Notes: generated from the letters alone by a model not told the origin. DNA of 64,000 nt from DASPJR01 sp035628505 (GCA_035628505.1 DASPJR010000042.1:1-64000), one strand, 5' to 3'; numbered from the stretch's first letter, positions 8,706 through 17,163 are shown. Translations and numbers: made by a program.

Positions 8706-10196
8706 TCAGCGCCGCGTGTCGGGTGTGCCGAAGCGCAGGGCGTAGACGTCCGCGTCCTTGATGACGAAACGCAAGCGGATGGGCTGGCCGGCGAGCTTCG
8801 AGACGTCGGGGCCTGACTTCCAGCGCACGGCGCGCTCGATCTCGTTGCCGATCAACTCGATACTGTCCGCGAGCGTGTAGCCGGGGAGTGGTTTTCCGGA
8901 TTCATCCTGGATCTCCACGCGAATTCCGCCTGCGGCGGAGGTCGAGAAATTGATCAGTAACTGGCTGCCGGAGAACGTCAGCGGCTTGGTCAGCAATTCT
9001 CCGCCTTTGTAGGACGCTGCTACCGATGCGAAGCCGTCCAGCCGCAGGCTTAAGCGGCGCAGGTGCGCGGTGGGCTGCGCGTAGTTGCCGACGATGTAGC
9101 AGGACATCTCGCTCTCGCCGGTCTGCACCACGCCCAGCGCCGGATAATTTGTGCGCGACACCCAGTGGCTCAGCCCGATGCCGGGGCGGATGAAAACTCC
9201 CATAAAGGTGCGGTAATAGATGTTTCCGCCACGCGTCGTCTGGAAGATTCCGTCGGAGGTGTCCTTCATGTACGTGTGGGCGTCGACCATATTCAACGCT
9301 TTGGCTTCGTCGGCGGTGATCACCTGGCGATCGGGCATGAAACGCGCCGCCAGCGAGACGTAAATGTGCGGCGCTCTGGGATATGGGTATGTCTGGTTCA
9401 GGTAAAGATGCTCAAGCGGCGCGGGCGTGCTCTCCGCGGTGCGGTATTCCATGAGCTGCAGGTTGCTCCAGTTTACAAAGTCCACGCTCTCAGCTCGCGC
9501 GATGCGGCGGATGTTGTCTTTGGCCACGCGGAAATACGACACGTACTTTTTTTCAGAAGGCGACCAGAACGCGACGTTTTGAGAATCAAACATGTATGGC
9601 GAGCCGAGCGCTTTCTGTACGGCCGCCTTCGTCAAAACGGGTTGCTGGCGGAGTTTCTCCCAGCGCACGCCATCGGGCGAAACAAAGGCCAGCAGTCCAC
9701 TTTCAATCGTGCCTCCCAAGGCCTTGAAGCGCTGCGCGGGCACGGCTGCAGGGTTGGTGTCGAGGAGTGGCGAGAAGTTGTGGGCTGTGGGGCTCTCGGC
9801 CCAGATGATGTTGTTTTCTTTAGAACCGTTGAACGCGAAGAGGCCGAGTTTCGGTTTGGTCCAGTGGATGCCGTCACTGGACTCGGCAACGCAGGTCACT
9901 TCGTCCTGGCCGTCGTTTGATGCCTTCGGTTTACCGCGATAGTAGAGCAGTATTCTGCTCTCGTCGCGGATGACGGTGACGTAATTGCAGAAGCCACCCT
10001 CCCATGGCGCGTCGAACTTCATCGTCACGCCTTCATCGCGCGGCTCGTGCAGACGCAGCTCTGCGCCGCTGAGCTTCTCGATAAGAAAATGGTCGACGAA
10101 CAGTTCCCGGCGTTCTCCGAGAGCCAGCGGTTCAGCGGCAGCAAGCGTGGAGGTTGCGAGGGCAGAAAAGATTACGGTGAGCAGTAAACGGAACAT
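8706..10196 (-). CDS. Exported glycosyl-hydrolase-like five-bladed propeller protein
   Basis: 496 residues from the ATG at 10196, which has AAAGGAGG just upstream and opens a clear signal peptide (MFRLLLTVIFSALATSTLAAA). After LFVDHFLIEK the sequence has repeated W/Y-rich blades (ESSDGIHWTKPKLGLF, SPDGVRWEKLRQQP, FWSPSEKKYVSYF). This is the pattern of GH32/GH43-like five-bladed propellers that are common in planctomycetes and usually annotated as hypothetical. The C-terminal ~100 residues look like a beta-sandwich. Sugar hydrolysis or binding outside the cytoplasm is inferred. I cannot assign the acidic catalytic residues with confidence. Confidence 0.75.
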   Translation of the reverse strand: MFRLLLTVIFSALATSTLAAAEPLALGERRELFVDHFLIEKLSGAELRLHEPRDEGVTMKFDAPWEGGFCNYVTVIRDESRILLYYRGKPKASNDGQDEVTCVAESSDGIHWTKPKLGLFAFNGSKENNIIWAESPTAHNFSPLLDTNPAAVPAQRFKALGGTIESGLLAFVSPDGVRWEKLRQQPVLTKAAVQKALGSPYMFDSQNVAFWSPSEKKYVSYFRVAKDNIRRIARAESVDFVNWSNLQLMEYRTAESTPAPLEHLYLNQTYPYPRAPHIYVSLAARFMPDRQVITADEAKALNMVDAHTYMKDTSDGIFQTTRGGNIYYRTFMGVFIRPGIGLSHWVSRTNYPALGVVQTGESEMSCYIVGNYAQPTAHLRRLSLRLDGFASVAASYKGGELLTKPLTFSGSQLLINFSTSAAGGIRVEIQDESGKPLPGYTLADSIELIGNEIERAVRWKSGPDVSKLAGQPIRLRFVIKDADVYALRFGTPDTRR

Positions 10197-10312
10197 CGGC
10201 TCCTCCTTTCGCGCGTAAGTAGTAACCGCCACCTCTTAAGTATAGTCTCACGAGCCTACTACGCTCGCCCCTGCCGGTGTATTCAAAACAGTACTATTGA
10301 AGGAGACTTGTC

Positions 10313-11251
10313 ATGCTTATGCCCCAGCGCGTGTTTGCCTGCTGCCTGTTGGTCGTCACCATTGCACTGGCTCAGGCCGGCGAGGGAGAGAAGCCGACGC
10401 CGATCAAGCCCACACACGCGAACGTGGCGTACGGCCCACACGAACGCAACGTGCTGGACTTTTACCAGGCGAGCTCCGCCCAGCCCACGCCGCTGATCAT
10501 CTATATTCACGGCGGCGGGTTCGTTGCGGGAAATAAGAACAGCATCAACCAGGGCATGCTGAAGGCGGGCCTTGAGTCCGGTATCAGTTTCGCGTCGATC
10601 CATTACCGATTTGTCGACGGTAAAGACATTCTCTTCCCGGTTCCGCAGCACGACAGTGCCCGCGCGCTGCAGTTCCTGCGCAGCAAAGCGAAAGAATGGA
10701 ACATCGATCCCAAACGCGTGGCCTGTTATGGCGGCTCAGCGGGCGCAGGAATCTCCATGTGGCTGGGCTTCCATGAGGATCTTGCGAATCCCAAGAGCGA
10801 GGATCCAATCCTGCGGGAGTCCACGCGCATCGTTGCAATCGGCACCTTCGGCGGGCAGGGCACGTACGATCCGATCAAGGTGAAAGAACTGATTGGCGGT
10901 CGCGCGTGGGAACACACCTCGCTGCAGAAGATCTACGGTTTGAAAAGCGCCGAGGAAGCGTTGAAGCCAACGCCTGAGCAGCAGAAGCTCTATGACGAAG
11001 GCGCGGCCATCACGCACCTGACCAAAGACGATCCGCCGCTCTACATGGTTTATAATGAGGCCGATGGTCCGCTCCCGGCGGATGCGAAAATCGGGCAGGG
11101 CATTCACCATCCCAATTTCGGCCGGCAACTGAAGAGCAAAATGGACGAGCTGGGCATCGAGAACGTGCTTGTGCTGCCCGCGGACAAGGGCCGCAACGTA
11201 AACAAGGAGATGCTCGAGTTCTTCCGCGCCCAGTTCGCGAAAGTGAAGTGA
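10313..11251 (+). CDS. Exported alpha/beta hydrolase (esterase-like)
   Basis: 312 residues. The ATG at 10313 follows GAAGGAGA and opens a signal peptide ending at AQAG. The HGGG oxyanion motif (IYIHGGGF) and the nucleophile elbow GGSAGAG show an alpha/beta hydrolase of the BD-FAE/esterase type. A conserved IHHPNFG stretch lies near the C-terminus. The usual C-terminal GHG histidine is not obvious: that position reads PADKGRNV, so the catalytic His may come from HHPNF. It faces the propeller gene across an 80-base spacer and converges with the nitrilase-like gene. A periplasmic esterase for plant- or algae-derived acyl sugars is a plausible inference. Confidence 0.8.
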   Translation: MLMPQRVFACCLLVVTIALAQAGEGEKPTPIKPTHANVAYGPHERNVLDFYQASSAQPTPLIIYIHGGGFVAGNKNSINQGMLKAGLESGISFASIHYRFVDGKDILFPVPQHDSARALQFLRSKAKEWNIDPKRVACYGGSAGAGISMWLGFHEDLANPKSEDPILRESTRIVAIGTFGGQGTYDPIKVKELIGGRAWEHTSLQKIYGLKSAEEALKPTPEQQKLYDEGAAITHLTKDDPPLYMVYNEADGPLPADAKIGQGIHHPNFGRQLKSKMDELGIENVLVLPADKGRNVNKEMLEFFRAQFAKVK

Positions 11252-11300
11252 GCGAACTAGACGCGCTGCATTTCCAATTGAGCCTCAGCCAGACGCGTGC

Positions 11301-12335
11301 TCACTTCGGCAGGTGTTTTTCGCGCACCGCTCGGGCGCGCTGCATGTAGGCCTCGAGCGTCTCGATTTCGAACTCCTCGATCATGTCGTTAACAGATTTT
11401 TCCGGGTGCAGCGAGGTCAGGTAATAGTACGCCTCGGGGCTGGCGGTCTCGATCTTCACCTGCGGGCCGTATTTTTCTTTCAGCTTGCGCACGCGATCGA
11501 TATTGAAATCGATGTGAACGATCCGGCTGTCGAGGTTGATCCGCCCGAAAATAATGCGGCCGTACGCGCTGGATTCGGCCTGCGTGCGGCCCAGCGGATC
11601 CACGATCACACCGTTCTCGCCGGGCACAGCGCTGGCAATGAAACAGTTGTTGCGCAGCGCCGCCGCGGGAATCAATTTTCCCGCGCGATAGTTCGACAGG
11701 AAGCAGATCAATTCAACGCCCTGTTTTTTGTACTGCGACAGAATTTCTTCAAAATTGAAGTCGAAGCAGATCATCGCGCCGATACGGCCGAAGTCGGTAT
11801 CGAAAGCGACGGGGCCCTTGCCGGGAAGGATGCCGTCTTCGATTTCGCCGATGGTCGGAAATGTCTTGTCGTAACACCCGGCGATTTTGCCGTCGCGGTC
11901 GAAGAGCACCGCGCTGTTGTAGCGGCCGGGGCCTTTCTCGGACTTGCGGTCGTAACTTGCCATAATGTAGCACCGATACTGCTGCGCTTTGCGCGAAAGC
12001 ATCTGCGTGATCGCGCCCGGCTCGCTGAGCAACTCCGCTTTTTCATTCTTCTCACTGCTGCTGGCTTTGCGCGCCGTGTTCTGCATGCAGCCTTCCGTGA
12101 GGAGGATAATGTCAGGCTTGTCCAGCGCCGCCGCATCGATCAATTTCTCGGTGGCCGCGACGCTCTGTCCATCCGGATGGCAAATGGCCGAAACCCCCAC
12201 CAGCCGGCGGCCGAGCTTTCCCTGCTTCTTGGCGGATTCAAGGCCGGGAGCCTCCTCGCCGAATGCCGGTAAAAGGACCGCCAGGAGAGCGATCGCCGAG
12301 AAGCGCAGCCAACAATCGAATAATGACGGCGTCAT
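11301..12335 (-). CDS. Exported carbon-nitrogen hydrolase (nitrilase superfamily)
   Basis: 344 residues from the ATG at 12335, preceded by GGAGG and followed by a signal peptide. The nitrilase Glu-Lys-Cys triad is visible in order: Glu in LLTEGCM, Lys in CYDKTFP and Cys in MICFDFNF. It therefore probably hydrolyses a C-N bond in an amide or N-carbamoyl substrate, and an exported location is unusual but seen in this bacterial group. The C-terminal ~60 residues are an extra charged helical tail. It is convergent with the esterase gene and divergent from the thioredoxin gene. Confidence 0.85.
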   Translation of the reverse strand: MTPSLFDCWLRFSAIALLAVLLPAFGEEAPGLESAKKQGKLGRRLVGVSAICHPDGQSVAATEKLIDAAALDKPDIILLTEGCMQNTARKASSSEKNEKAELLSEPGAITQMLSRKAQQYRCYIMASYDRKSEKGPGRYNSAVLFDRDGKIAGCYDKTFPTIGEIEDGILPGKGPVAFDTDFGRIGAMICFDFNFEEILSQYKKQGVELICFLSNYRAGKLIPAAALRNNCFIASAVPGENGVIVDPLGRTQAESSAYGRIIFGRINLDSRIVHIDFNIDRVRKLKEKYGPQVKIETASPEAYYYLTSLHPEKSVNDMIEEFEIETLEAYMQRARAVREKHLPK

Positions 12336-12523
12336 ATTCCTGCCTCCAGAACGGTATGCGCGCAGCACTGCAAAGGGAGAAAGGTTACCGATTTATACAT
12401 CGTGTGTGCCGTGACCGTCACATGTTATGGATACAACTTAAAACGCGCCAGATGACCTTTTTCCAGCCTTATGAATGGATAGGATTGGGTGTACGTCAAA
12501 AACAACGATAAGGAAAATCTGCT

Positions 12524-13666
12524 ATGAAACGATTGATTGCTCCGACTGCCTCGATGCTGTGCCTGCTGACGCTCCCGCTGCTCGCCGCAGATAACCCGAC
12601 GCTCGCGCTTGGCGCGGCTGCGCCCGATTTCAGCCTGCCGGCGACCGATGGCAAGACTTACTCGTTGAAGGATTTTGGCCAGGCCAGAATTCTAGCGGTG
12701 ATTTTCAATTCCAATCACTGCCCGACGGCGCAGGCCTACGAAGATCGCATCATCAAGCTCACCAGTGACTACAAGGACAAGGGTGTCGCGGTCGTGGTGA
12801 TCAATCCCAACAGCAATAAAGGGCTCCGCCTGGATGAACTGGGTTACACCGATCTGGCCGACTCGTTGCCGGAGATGAAGCTCCGCGCCGAGTACAAAAA
12901 GTTCAACTTCCCGTACCTGGATGACGGTGAAACGCAGACCGTCTCGCGCGCCTACGGTTGCAAGGTGACGCCGCATGCGTTCTTGTTCGATACCGAGCGC
13001 AAGCTGCGTTATGTCGGGCGCATCGATGACAACGAGCGCGAAGAGCACATGAAAGTTCAGGACCTGCGCAACGCGCTCGAGGAGATGCTTGCCGGGAAAA
13101 CGGTGAGCGTCGCACAGACCAAGGCCACTGGCTGCTCGACGAAGTGGGCCGACAAGGAGGCGTCGGTGAAGCAGTGGATGGCCAAAGTCGCTGCCGAACC
13201 GGTAACGCTGGACCCCATCGATGAAGCGGGACTGAAAGAGCTGCGCAAGGGCAATCCCGAGAAGCTGCGCCTGGTTAACTTCTGGAACACCACCTGCGGC
13301 CCATGCGTGGCCGAGCTTCCCGACCTTGTCACGATCAATCTCATGTATCGCCACCGTGCGTTTGAGATGGTGACAGTCACGACCAATTTTCCGGACGAAA
13401 AGAAAGAGGCGCTGGCGATCCTGACCAAGAAGCAGTGCTCGATGAAAAACCTGATCTTCGCGGGCACCGACAAGTACAAGCACATGGCTGCTTTCGATCC
13501 CGACTGGGACGGCGGCATCCCCTACACCGCGCTGATCAACACGAAAGGCGAGATCATCAAGAAGTACAACGGCGAGATCGACCCGCTTGAGCTCAAACGC
13601 ATTATCGTTAAGACGCTCAAGGAGATGAACAACGGCGCCGTGATGGATGCGCCGAAGAAAAAGTGA
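12524..13666 (+). CDS. Exported double thioredoxin-fold protein
   Basis: 380 residues with AAGGAAAA upstream and a signal peptide ending in LLAAD. Two redox domains are fused. The first (about 25-195) is redoxin/AhpC-like with a single cysteine motif NHCPTA and an ILAVIFNSNHC strand. The second (about 225-370) is TlpA/ResA-like with a full CGPC motif (NTTCGPCVAELP) and the cis-Pro strand GIPYTALINT. It is probably a periplasmic disulphide reductase or peroxide-scavenging relay. The tail MDAPKKK is lysine-rich. It appears monocistronic. The arrangement matches a tandem architecture common in planctomycetes. Confidence 0.85.
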   Translation: MKRLIAPTASMLCLLTLPLLAADNPTLALGAAAPDFSLPATDGKTYSLKDFGQARILAVIFNSNHCPTAQAYEDRIIKLTSDYKDKGVAVVVINPNSNKGLRLDELGYTDLADSLPEMKLRAEYKKFNFPYLDDGETQTVSRAYGCKVTPHAFLFDTERKLRYVGRIDDNEREEHMKVQDLRNALEEMLAGKTVSVAQTKATGCSTKWADKEASVKQWMAKVAAEPVTLDPIDEAGLKELRKGNPEKLRLVNFWNTTCGPCVAELPDLVTINLMYRHRAFEMVTVTTNFPDEKKEALAILTKKQCSMKNLIFAGTDKYKHMAAFDPDWDGGIPYTALINTKGEIIKKYNGEIDPLELKRIIVKTLKEMNNGAVMDAPKKK

Positions 13667-13674
13667 ACGGCCCG

Positions 13675-13694
13675 TCTCACGCAAAGACGCGAAG
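13675..13694. repeat. Dispersed TTTGCGTC repeat copy, inverted
   Basis: TCTCACGCAAAGACGCGAAG is the reverse complement of the repeat seen at 5281 and 8672. It sits eight bases after the stop of the thioredoxin gene. Confidence 0.7.
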
Positions 13695-13781
13695 AATTTT
13701 GCAAGCGCTCATTGGTCGATTCTGGCTACCGAGGCGACTTTCGAAATGGATGATGCGAGCTAAAAAAACCTCGCAGCCGTG

Positions 13782-14432
13782 TCATTTCGCAGCTTTACGA
13801 GGAACCTCTGCCATGTTGCGCAAAATGTAAAGTTGCAACGGCGTATCGTCACCCTTCATTGCCGCTTCCATCAATTCGGAGTATGGAGGGTTAGGCCGAA
13901 GTCCGATTCTGCATTGCGCTGGTAATTCGAATCTCAGAAGACCCCAAGCCCATAATAACCGGGAGGTTCGGCCGTTTCCGTTCATGAACGGGTGAATCCT
14001 AATGTAGTTTCCAACAAGCCATCCGATAATCTGCGCAAGAAACAGCGCTCTGTCTGGCGCAGGTTTATCTTCCCAATGGAGTTCCAAACTCGCGACGTGA
14101 GCGCGCAAACCAAGCACAAGTGTTTGCATATGCTTCGTGACTAGATGAGGTGGCGATCCAAAGCGGCCCGCAATCTCGGCGTACCCATTCAAACATGGGC
14201 GTTCTGAACTCACTTGGCGAAAATTTCCAGCGTAATAATCAAGCGGAACAATATCTTTAAAAAGAAGTCGATGCCACGACCGTACGGCTTCTTGAGTAAG
14301 AAGCTGATGTGAGGCAGAAGATTCGACCAATCTATAAACCTGTTTGGAAGCGACCCTGAATGCCGCCTTTTCCCGCTCTTTACTATCGTCGGACCAATCA
14401 GGACATTTATGTGGCTGCCTTTTCGTCGTCAT
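13782..14432 (-). CDS. Fic-domain AMP-transferase-like protein
   Basis: 216 residues from the ATG at 14432. The exact Fic motif HPFMNGNGR (residues 147-155) supplies the catalytic His, the metal-binding residue and the phosphate-binding glycines. Fic proteins usually transfer AMP from ATP to a hydroxyl side chain of a target protein. I see no clear inhibitory (S/T)xxxE(G/N) helix within this protein, so regulation would have to come from a separate protein or be absent. The upstream gene ends inside its start region (overlap about 26 bases), so they form one transcript. Codon use is AT-richer than that of neighbours, which suggests transfer. Confidence 0.85.
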   Translation of the reverse strand: MTTKRQPHKCPDWSDDSKEREKAAFRVASKQVYRLVESSASHQLLTQEAVRSWHRLLFKDIVPLDYYAGNFRQVSSERPCLNGYAEIAGRFGSPPHLVTKHMQTLVLGLRAHVASLELHWEDKPAPDRALFLAQIIGWLVGNYIRIHPFMNGNGRTSRLLWAWGLLRFELPAQCRIGLRPNPPYSELMEAAMKGDDTPLQLYILRNMAEVPRKAAK

Positions 14433-14781
14433 CTGCAAGCGCGCTCAGCTCCCCAGCGCTTAACAAAGGGAGTTTTGGCTGAGGCTTCTCCCCACCGAAA
14501 TGGACCCCAGCTCTTTCAACGAGTCCATCGAAGTTAAGTCCTTGGCTCTCTGCAAGTTTCCGCATCGCTTGAGTTGCTTTTATTGGATTGAAGTCAAAAA
14601 CAATATCCGTCTGTGTCGGGGTTATAGCTTCCGAGCTTGCGACAATTTCACTGCGATACCCATACATCGGGGTACGAATCTTTGCCGGACTAATTCGGAA
14701 ACAGGGGGATGCGTTTACCTTGCAGCGATAACTCAGCAGGCGACCAACCGCGACATCGTCATTTAGAAATTTTTGCGGCAC
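14407..14781 (-). CDS. Uncharacterised protein of the Fic module
   Basis: I place the start at a GTG (14781) with GGAG seven bases upstream, giving about 124 residues. Alternatives are a GTG at 14814 that overlaps the preceding stop, or an ATG at 14874. No family is recognised. The sequence has a beta-rich start (VAVGRLLSYRCKVNASPCFRI), a TQTDIVFDFN segment and a C-terminal part ending ADDDEKAAT. The overlap with fic and the shared AT-rich composition place it in the same operon. It could be the partner that restrains Fic, but nothing in the sequence proves this. Confidence 0.55.
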   Translation of the reverse strand: MPQKFLNDDVAVGRLLSYRCKVNASPCFRISPAKIRTPMYGYRSEIVASSEAITPTQTDIVFDFNPIKATQAMRKLAESQGLNFDGLVERAGVHFGGEKPQPKLPLLSAGELSALADDDEKAAT

Positions 14782-14810
14782 GGCTAATTCTCCAGTTTTG
14801 GCGCTACCGT

Positions 14811-15209
14811 TCACTTTTGCACCTGAATTGCCTGCGCAGCTTGTTCCATACGGGCAACATGCTTCTGTAACCATTCTATCACGGATTTTGCCGCCGTAAT
14901 ATCCATGATGATATCTGCCTCGAGTTCTCTAACGACGCCAGGTTCGCTCTCTTTAAGTTCTTTGATTTCGGAACCTAGTGAGCCATTCTCCGCAAGCGTG
15001 AATACCATTCTTCGCGGTATAGCTGTTCGCTGACTGAAAACCGTCATATGTAAATCGCCAGTTGGGGATGGACCGCCAATTACCCCGTCAGCGTGAATCA
15101 CTCTGAAGCAATGACTCTTTAGATATCGGAAGCTAATCTGCTTTTCTTTGGCTTTTTGGGCGCGTTTTTTTCGCATGGCGGCTCTCGGAATCACTAATTC
15201 ATAAACCAT
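14811..15209 (-). CDS. Uncharacterised protein, first gene of the Fic module
   Basis: 132 residues if it begins at the ATG at 15209. A second ATG at 15176 (MRKKRAQKAKEK) is possible, and neither has a strong ribosome-binding site. A lysine/arginine-rich start is followed by HCFRVIHADGVIGGPSPTGD and HMTVFSQRTAIPRR, a segment I associate with a family of short hypothetical proteins in accessory regions. The end is helical (VIEWLQKHVARMEQAAQAI). The first 60 residues of the next reading frame overlap its 3' end. Function is unknown. The operon structure and low GC tie it to the Fic protein. Confidence 0.6.
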   Translation of the reverse strand: MVYELVIPRAAMRKKRAQKAKEKQISFRYLKSHCFRVIHADGVIGGPSPTGDLHMTVFSQRTAIPRRMVFTLAENGSLGSEIKELKESEPGVVRELEADIIMDITAAKSVIEWLQKHVARMEQAAQAIQVQK

Positions 15210-15256
15210 ATTTTGTTGATTTGCAATGAGCAAACGCCAATGCTCCAAGAACACTG

Positions 15257-15340
15257 AGGCACATCACGCCAATCCGCATCGCCTTCTGCAAAGGCCCGGC
15301 TGGCGAGACCATCGAGTTCTTCCAGAACGAGCTGACATGA
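15257..15340 (+). pseudogene. 3' remnant of a VOC/glyoxalase-family gene
   Basis: An open stretch ending in TGA at 15338-15340 translates to ...RIAFCKGPAGETIEFFQNEL. This closely follows the C-terminal strand-turn-strand of VOC-superfamily proteins (RIAFxxxPxGxxIEFFQ). No upstream part exists, because the sequence before it belongs to the Fic module on the other strand. It looks like the stump left when the module was inserted or the gene was deleted. Confidence 0.5.
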
Positions 15341-15394
15341 AAACACGAAGATGAAAACCATCTTCGTGTCCTTCGTGGGCTCCGTGGTTAAAGA

Positions 15395-15925
15395 TCAGTC
15401 GTTCCGCCGGTAGCGCCGGATTACATCCCGGTCGCGGTCGCTGTATCGGAAGTCGCTGACGTAGTGCTGCGGATAGGGGTTGTAGCTGCCGTCGTAGCGG
15501 TCGCGGTAGCCGTCGCTGTCTGTGTCATGATAGCCAACATTATAGTCGCGGCTGAAGTCTGAACGATATTCAGGACGCGAGTGGTAATAGCGCGTGTAAT
15601 ACTGGTAGCGCGGCAGGCGGACGTTGTATGTCACAGCGCGCGTGCCATTCGGCGAAAACGTAATTTGCTCAACCTGGATCACTGGAAAGCGGTAATTCGA
15701 TAAATGTCGCACGGTTCCGGTGACACTGGCCGGCTCACGGTCATAGCGCTCGCCAACATGGTAAAGATCGGCGCCTCGATAGTCGAGCACGTATAGACCG
15801 CTGCTGGTTTCCAGCGTCGCGCGCATCTCCTTGCTGTCGTTATGCAGCACACCGTAAAACGTGCTTGTGCCATGCGCCGCGCACGATACCGCCAGGACAA
15901 ATACAGGAAGTATAGCTTTGAGCAT
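15395..15925 (-). CDS. Small exported Asp/Arg/Tyr-rich protein
   Basis: 176 residues from the ATG at 15925, with AAGGAGA upstream and a signal peptide MLKAILPVFVLAVSCAAHG. The first half (FYGVLHNDSKEMRATLETSSGLYVLDY through VTGTVRHL) looks like a small beta-barrel, possibly OB-like. The second half is low-complexity, rich in Tyr, Asp, Arg and Ser (YDGSYNPYPQHYV, SDRDRDVIRRYRRND). No family is recognised. The exported protein at 38792 has a similar plan of small barrel plus charged tail. Periplasmic location is the only firm inference. Confidence 0.65.
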   Translation of the reverse strand: MLKAILPVFVLAVSCAAHGTSTFYGVLHNDSKEMRATLETSSGLYVLDYRGADLYHVGERYDREPASVTGTVRHLSNYRFPVIQVEQITFSPNGTRAVTYNVRLPRYQYYTRYYHSRPEYRSDFSRDYNVGYHDTDSDGYRDRYDGSYNPYPQHYVSDFRYSDRDRDVIRRYRRND

Positions 15926-16069
15926 AGCGAATCTCCTTTTCAACCCGCTCCCCCGCTGCCTGGTATCTCGTTCAGAACGCAAAGGCAGAACCACAGGATG
16001 TAAAAAGGCCCAGCGCTTGCAGCCCGAGTCCGTCAGCCGCGCCGGGTGCGCGGGTGAATGGAGATCCCC

Positions 16070-16342
16070 ATGGCCGATCCACTGAATCCCAATCCCGCCC
16101 CCGAGGCTGCGCCTGAAAACTCGCCGGACGTGAACAACGTGCCGCGCACGCTCGATACGTCCATGGCGCCCACGCCCGAAAAGGTGAATCTGGACGACCT
16201 TCCCGCGCGCGTGGCCGAGCGCGCGCCGGAGACTCTACCACAGCAGAGCCTCTCGCTGGCCAAGTTCATTCTCTTTGTTGTGGCTGCTTTATTTTTCGTG
16301 ACGACGCTGCTGATGCTGGTCAACGCGTGGACGCGGGGATAA
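16070..16342 (+). CDS. Small C-terminally anchored membrane protein
   Basis: 90 residues starting MADPLNPNPAPEA at 16070, with GGAG seven bases upstream. An ATG four codons earlier is less well placed. The N-terminal two-thirds is Pro/Ala/Glu-rich and disordered. A single hydrophobic segment near the end (FILFVVAALFFVTTLLMLV) precedes a short WTRG tail. This topology suggests a tail-anchored protein with the disordered part in the cytoplasm. No family is recognised. Confidence 0.55.
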   Translation: MADPLNPNPAPEAAPENSPDVNNVPRTLDTSMAPTPEKVNLDDLPARVAERAPETLPQQSLSLAKFILFVVAALFFVTTLLMLVNAWTRG

Positions 16343-16373
16343 AGCAGCCCCGCCCGCTGACGATGGCCGATCC

Positions 16374-16676
16374 TTATGCGAAGAAGTCGTAGACCTGCAC
16401 ACGCTTCCAGTGCGCCTTATTGCGCACAATGAAGTCCATGTGCAGCTCGTGCTTCTGGTACACGTCGTGGCCGGGTGAGTCGTCCAGGATGACCGTCAGG
16501 CCAACCTGGTACGAGTTATCCACGACCTCGCGCGGCGTCATCGCCGGCGGTCCGGCATAGATCTGCCGCACGGTTGGGATCGCTTTGAGATACTTGTAGC
16601 AGTCCTCGACCAGCTGCTTGCGCGCCGCTTCCGGAGTGCCCTCATTGAACCAGAAATAGACGGTGTGGATGAACAT
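16374..16676 (-). CDS. Dabb-family (stress-responsive alpha/beta barrel) protein
   Basis: 100 residues from the ATG at 16676 with AAAGGAAA upstream. It starts MFIHTVYFWFNEGTPE and carries the typical dimeric ferredoxin-like pattern: an N-terminal HTVYFWF strand, a helix, then IPTVRQIYAGPPA and YQVGLTVILDD, with a C-terminal MDFIVRNKAHWKRVQVYDFFA. Members form a dimeric alpha/beta barrel. Many have no known substrate. It follows the zinc-ribbon gene on the same strand with a 30-base gap, so the two are probably co-transcribed. Confidence 0.85.
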   Translation of the reverse strand: MFIHTVYFWFNEGTPEAARKQLVEDCYKYLKAIPTVRQIYAGPPAMTPREVVDNSYQVGLTVILDDSPGHDVYQKHELHMDFIVRNKAHWKRVQVYDFFA

Positions 16677-16706
16677 GAATTTCCTTTCGATGTTGGCGCC
16701 GGTGAC

Positions 16707-16919
16707 TTACTTTCCCGCAGGCTTGTCGAAGGTCCATTCCAGCCGGCAGTCTCCACACTTCAGTGCGTTGTAAACCTGGTAGTAGGACGTGTAGCCCGTG
16801 GATGTGTCTGTCTTGGTCTGCGTGAAGACATCGTGAATATGAGCGTGCACTCGGCAGAGCCCGCGGCCGCACGCCTTGCAGTTGCCGCGCGCATCGTTGT
16901 CACAAAACCAGCATTTCAT
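16707..16919 (-). CDS. Small zinc-finger-like cysteine-rich protein
   Basis: 70 residues from the ATG at 16919, with GGAG directly upstream. CxxC and related pairs are evident: MKCWFCDNDARGNCKACGRGLCRVHAHIHD and later LKCGDCRLEW. The Cys/His order resembles the B-box-like zinc-binding fold of DUF2180-type proteins. A structural zinc site is likely and the role is unknown. The start was chosen because the upstream extension has no cysteines and would enter the ATGCAT repeat region. Upstream of the Dabb gene. Confidence 0.65.
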   Translation of the reverse strand: MKCWFCDNDARGNCKACGRGLCRVHAHIHDVFTQTKTDTSTGYTSYYQVYNALKCGDCRLEWTFDKPAGK

Positions 16920-16991
16920 TCCAGCTCCCCCCGGTTTGTTATGAAATGAGAGTTCGTATTCTGCCGCCTCAACGCTGCTTTTCAATCGAGT

Positions 16992-17036
16992 TAATGCATG
17001 ATGCATGACCCATAATGCATTACTCATTATGCATCA
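16992..17036. repeat. ATGCAT-rich spacer repeat
   Basis: Overlapping units of TAATGCAT, GATGCAT and TTATGCAT in alternating orientation. Similar patches occur at 21883-21906 and 62718-62742, always between genes. Confidence 0.65.
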
Positions 17037-17163
17037 TCCCTCATCTTTTCCCTGCAGTTGAGGAATACCTGAGGCCGTCTAAAATCACTTACTCCGGGTT
17101 TTTTCTCGAAGACCTCTGACCTGGTGGCCGTCTGGCCTGTTAGTCTCCTTTGAGGGGTGCACG

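Noticed and set aside
10313..11251. Inactive esterase because the GHG histidine is missing
   Set aside because: The conserved IHHPNFG segment could supply the catalytic His, so loss of activity cannot be claimed from sequence alone.
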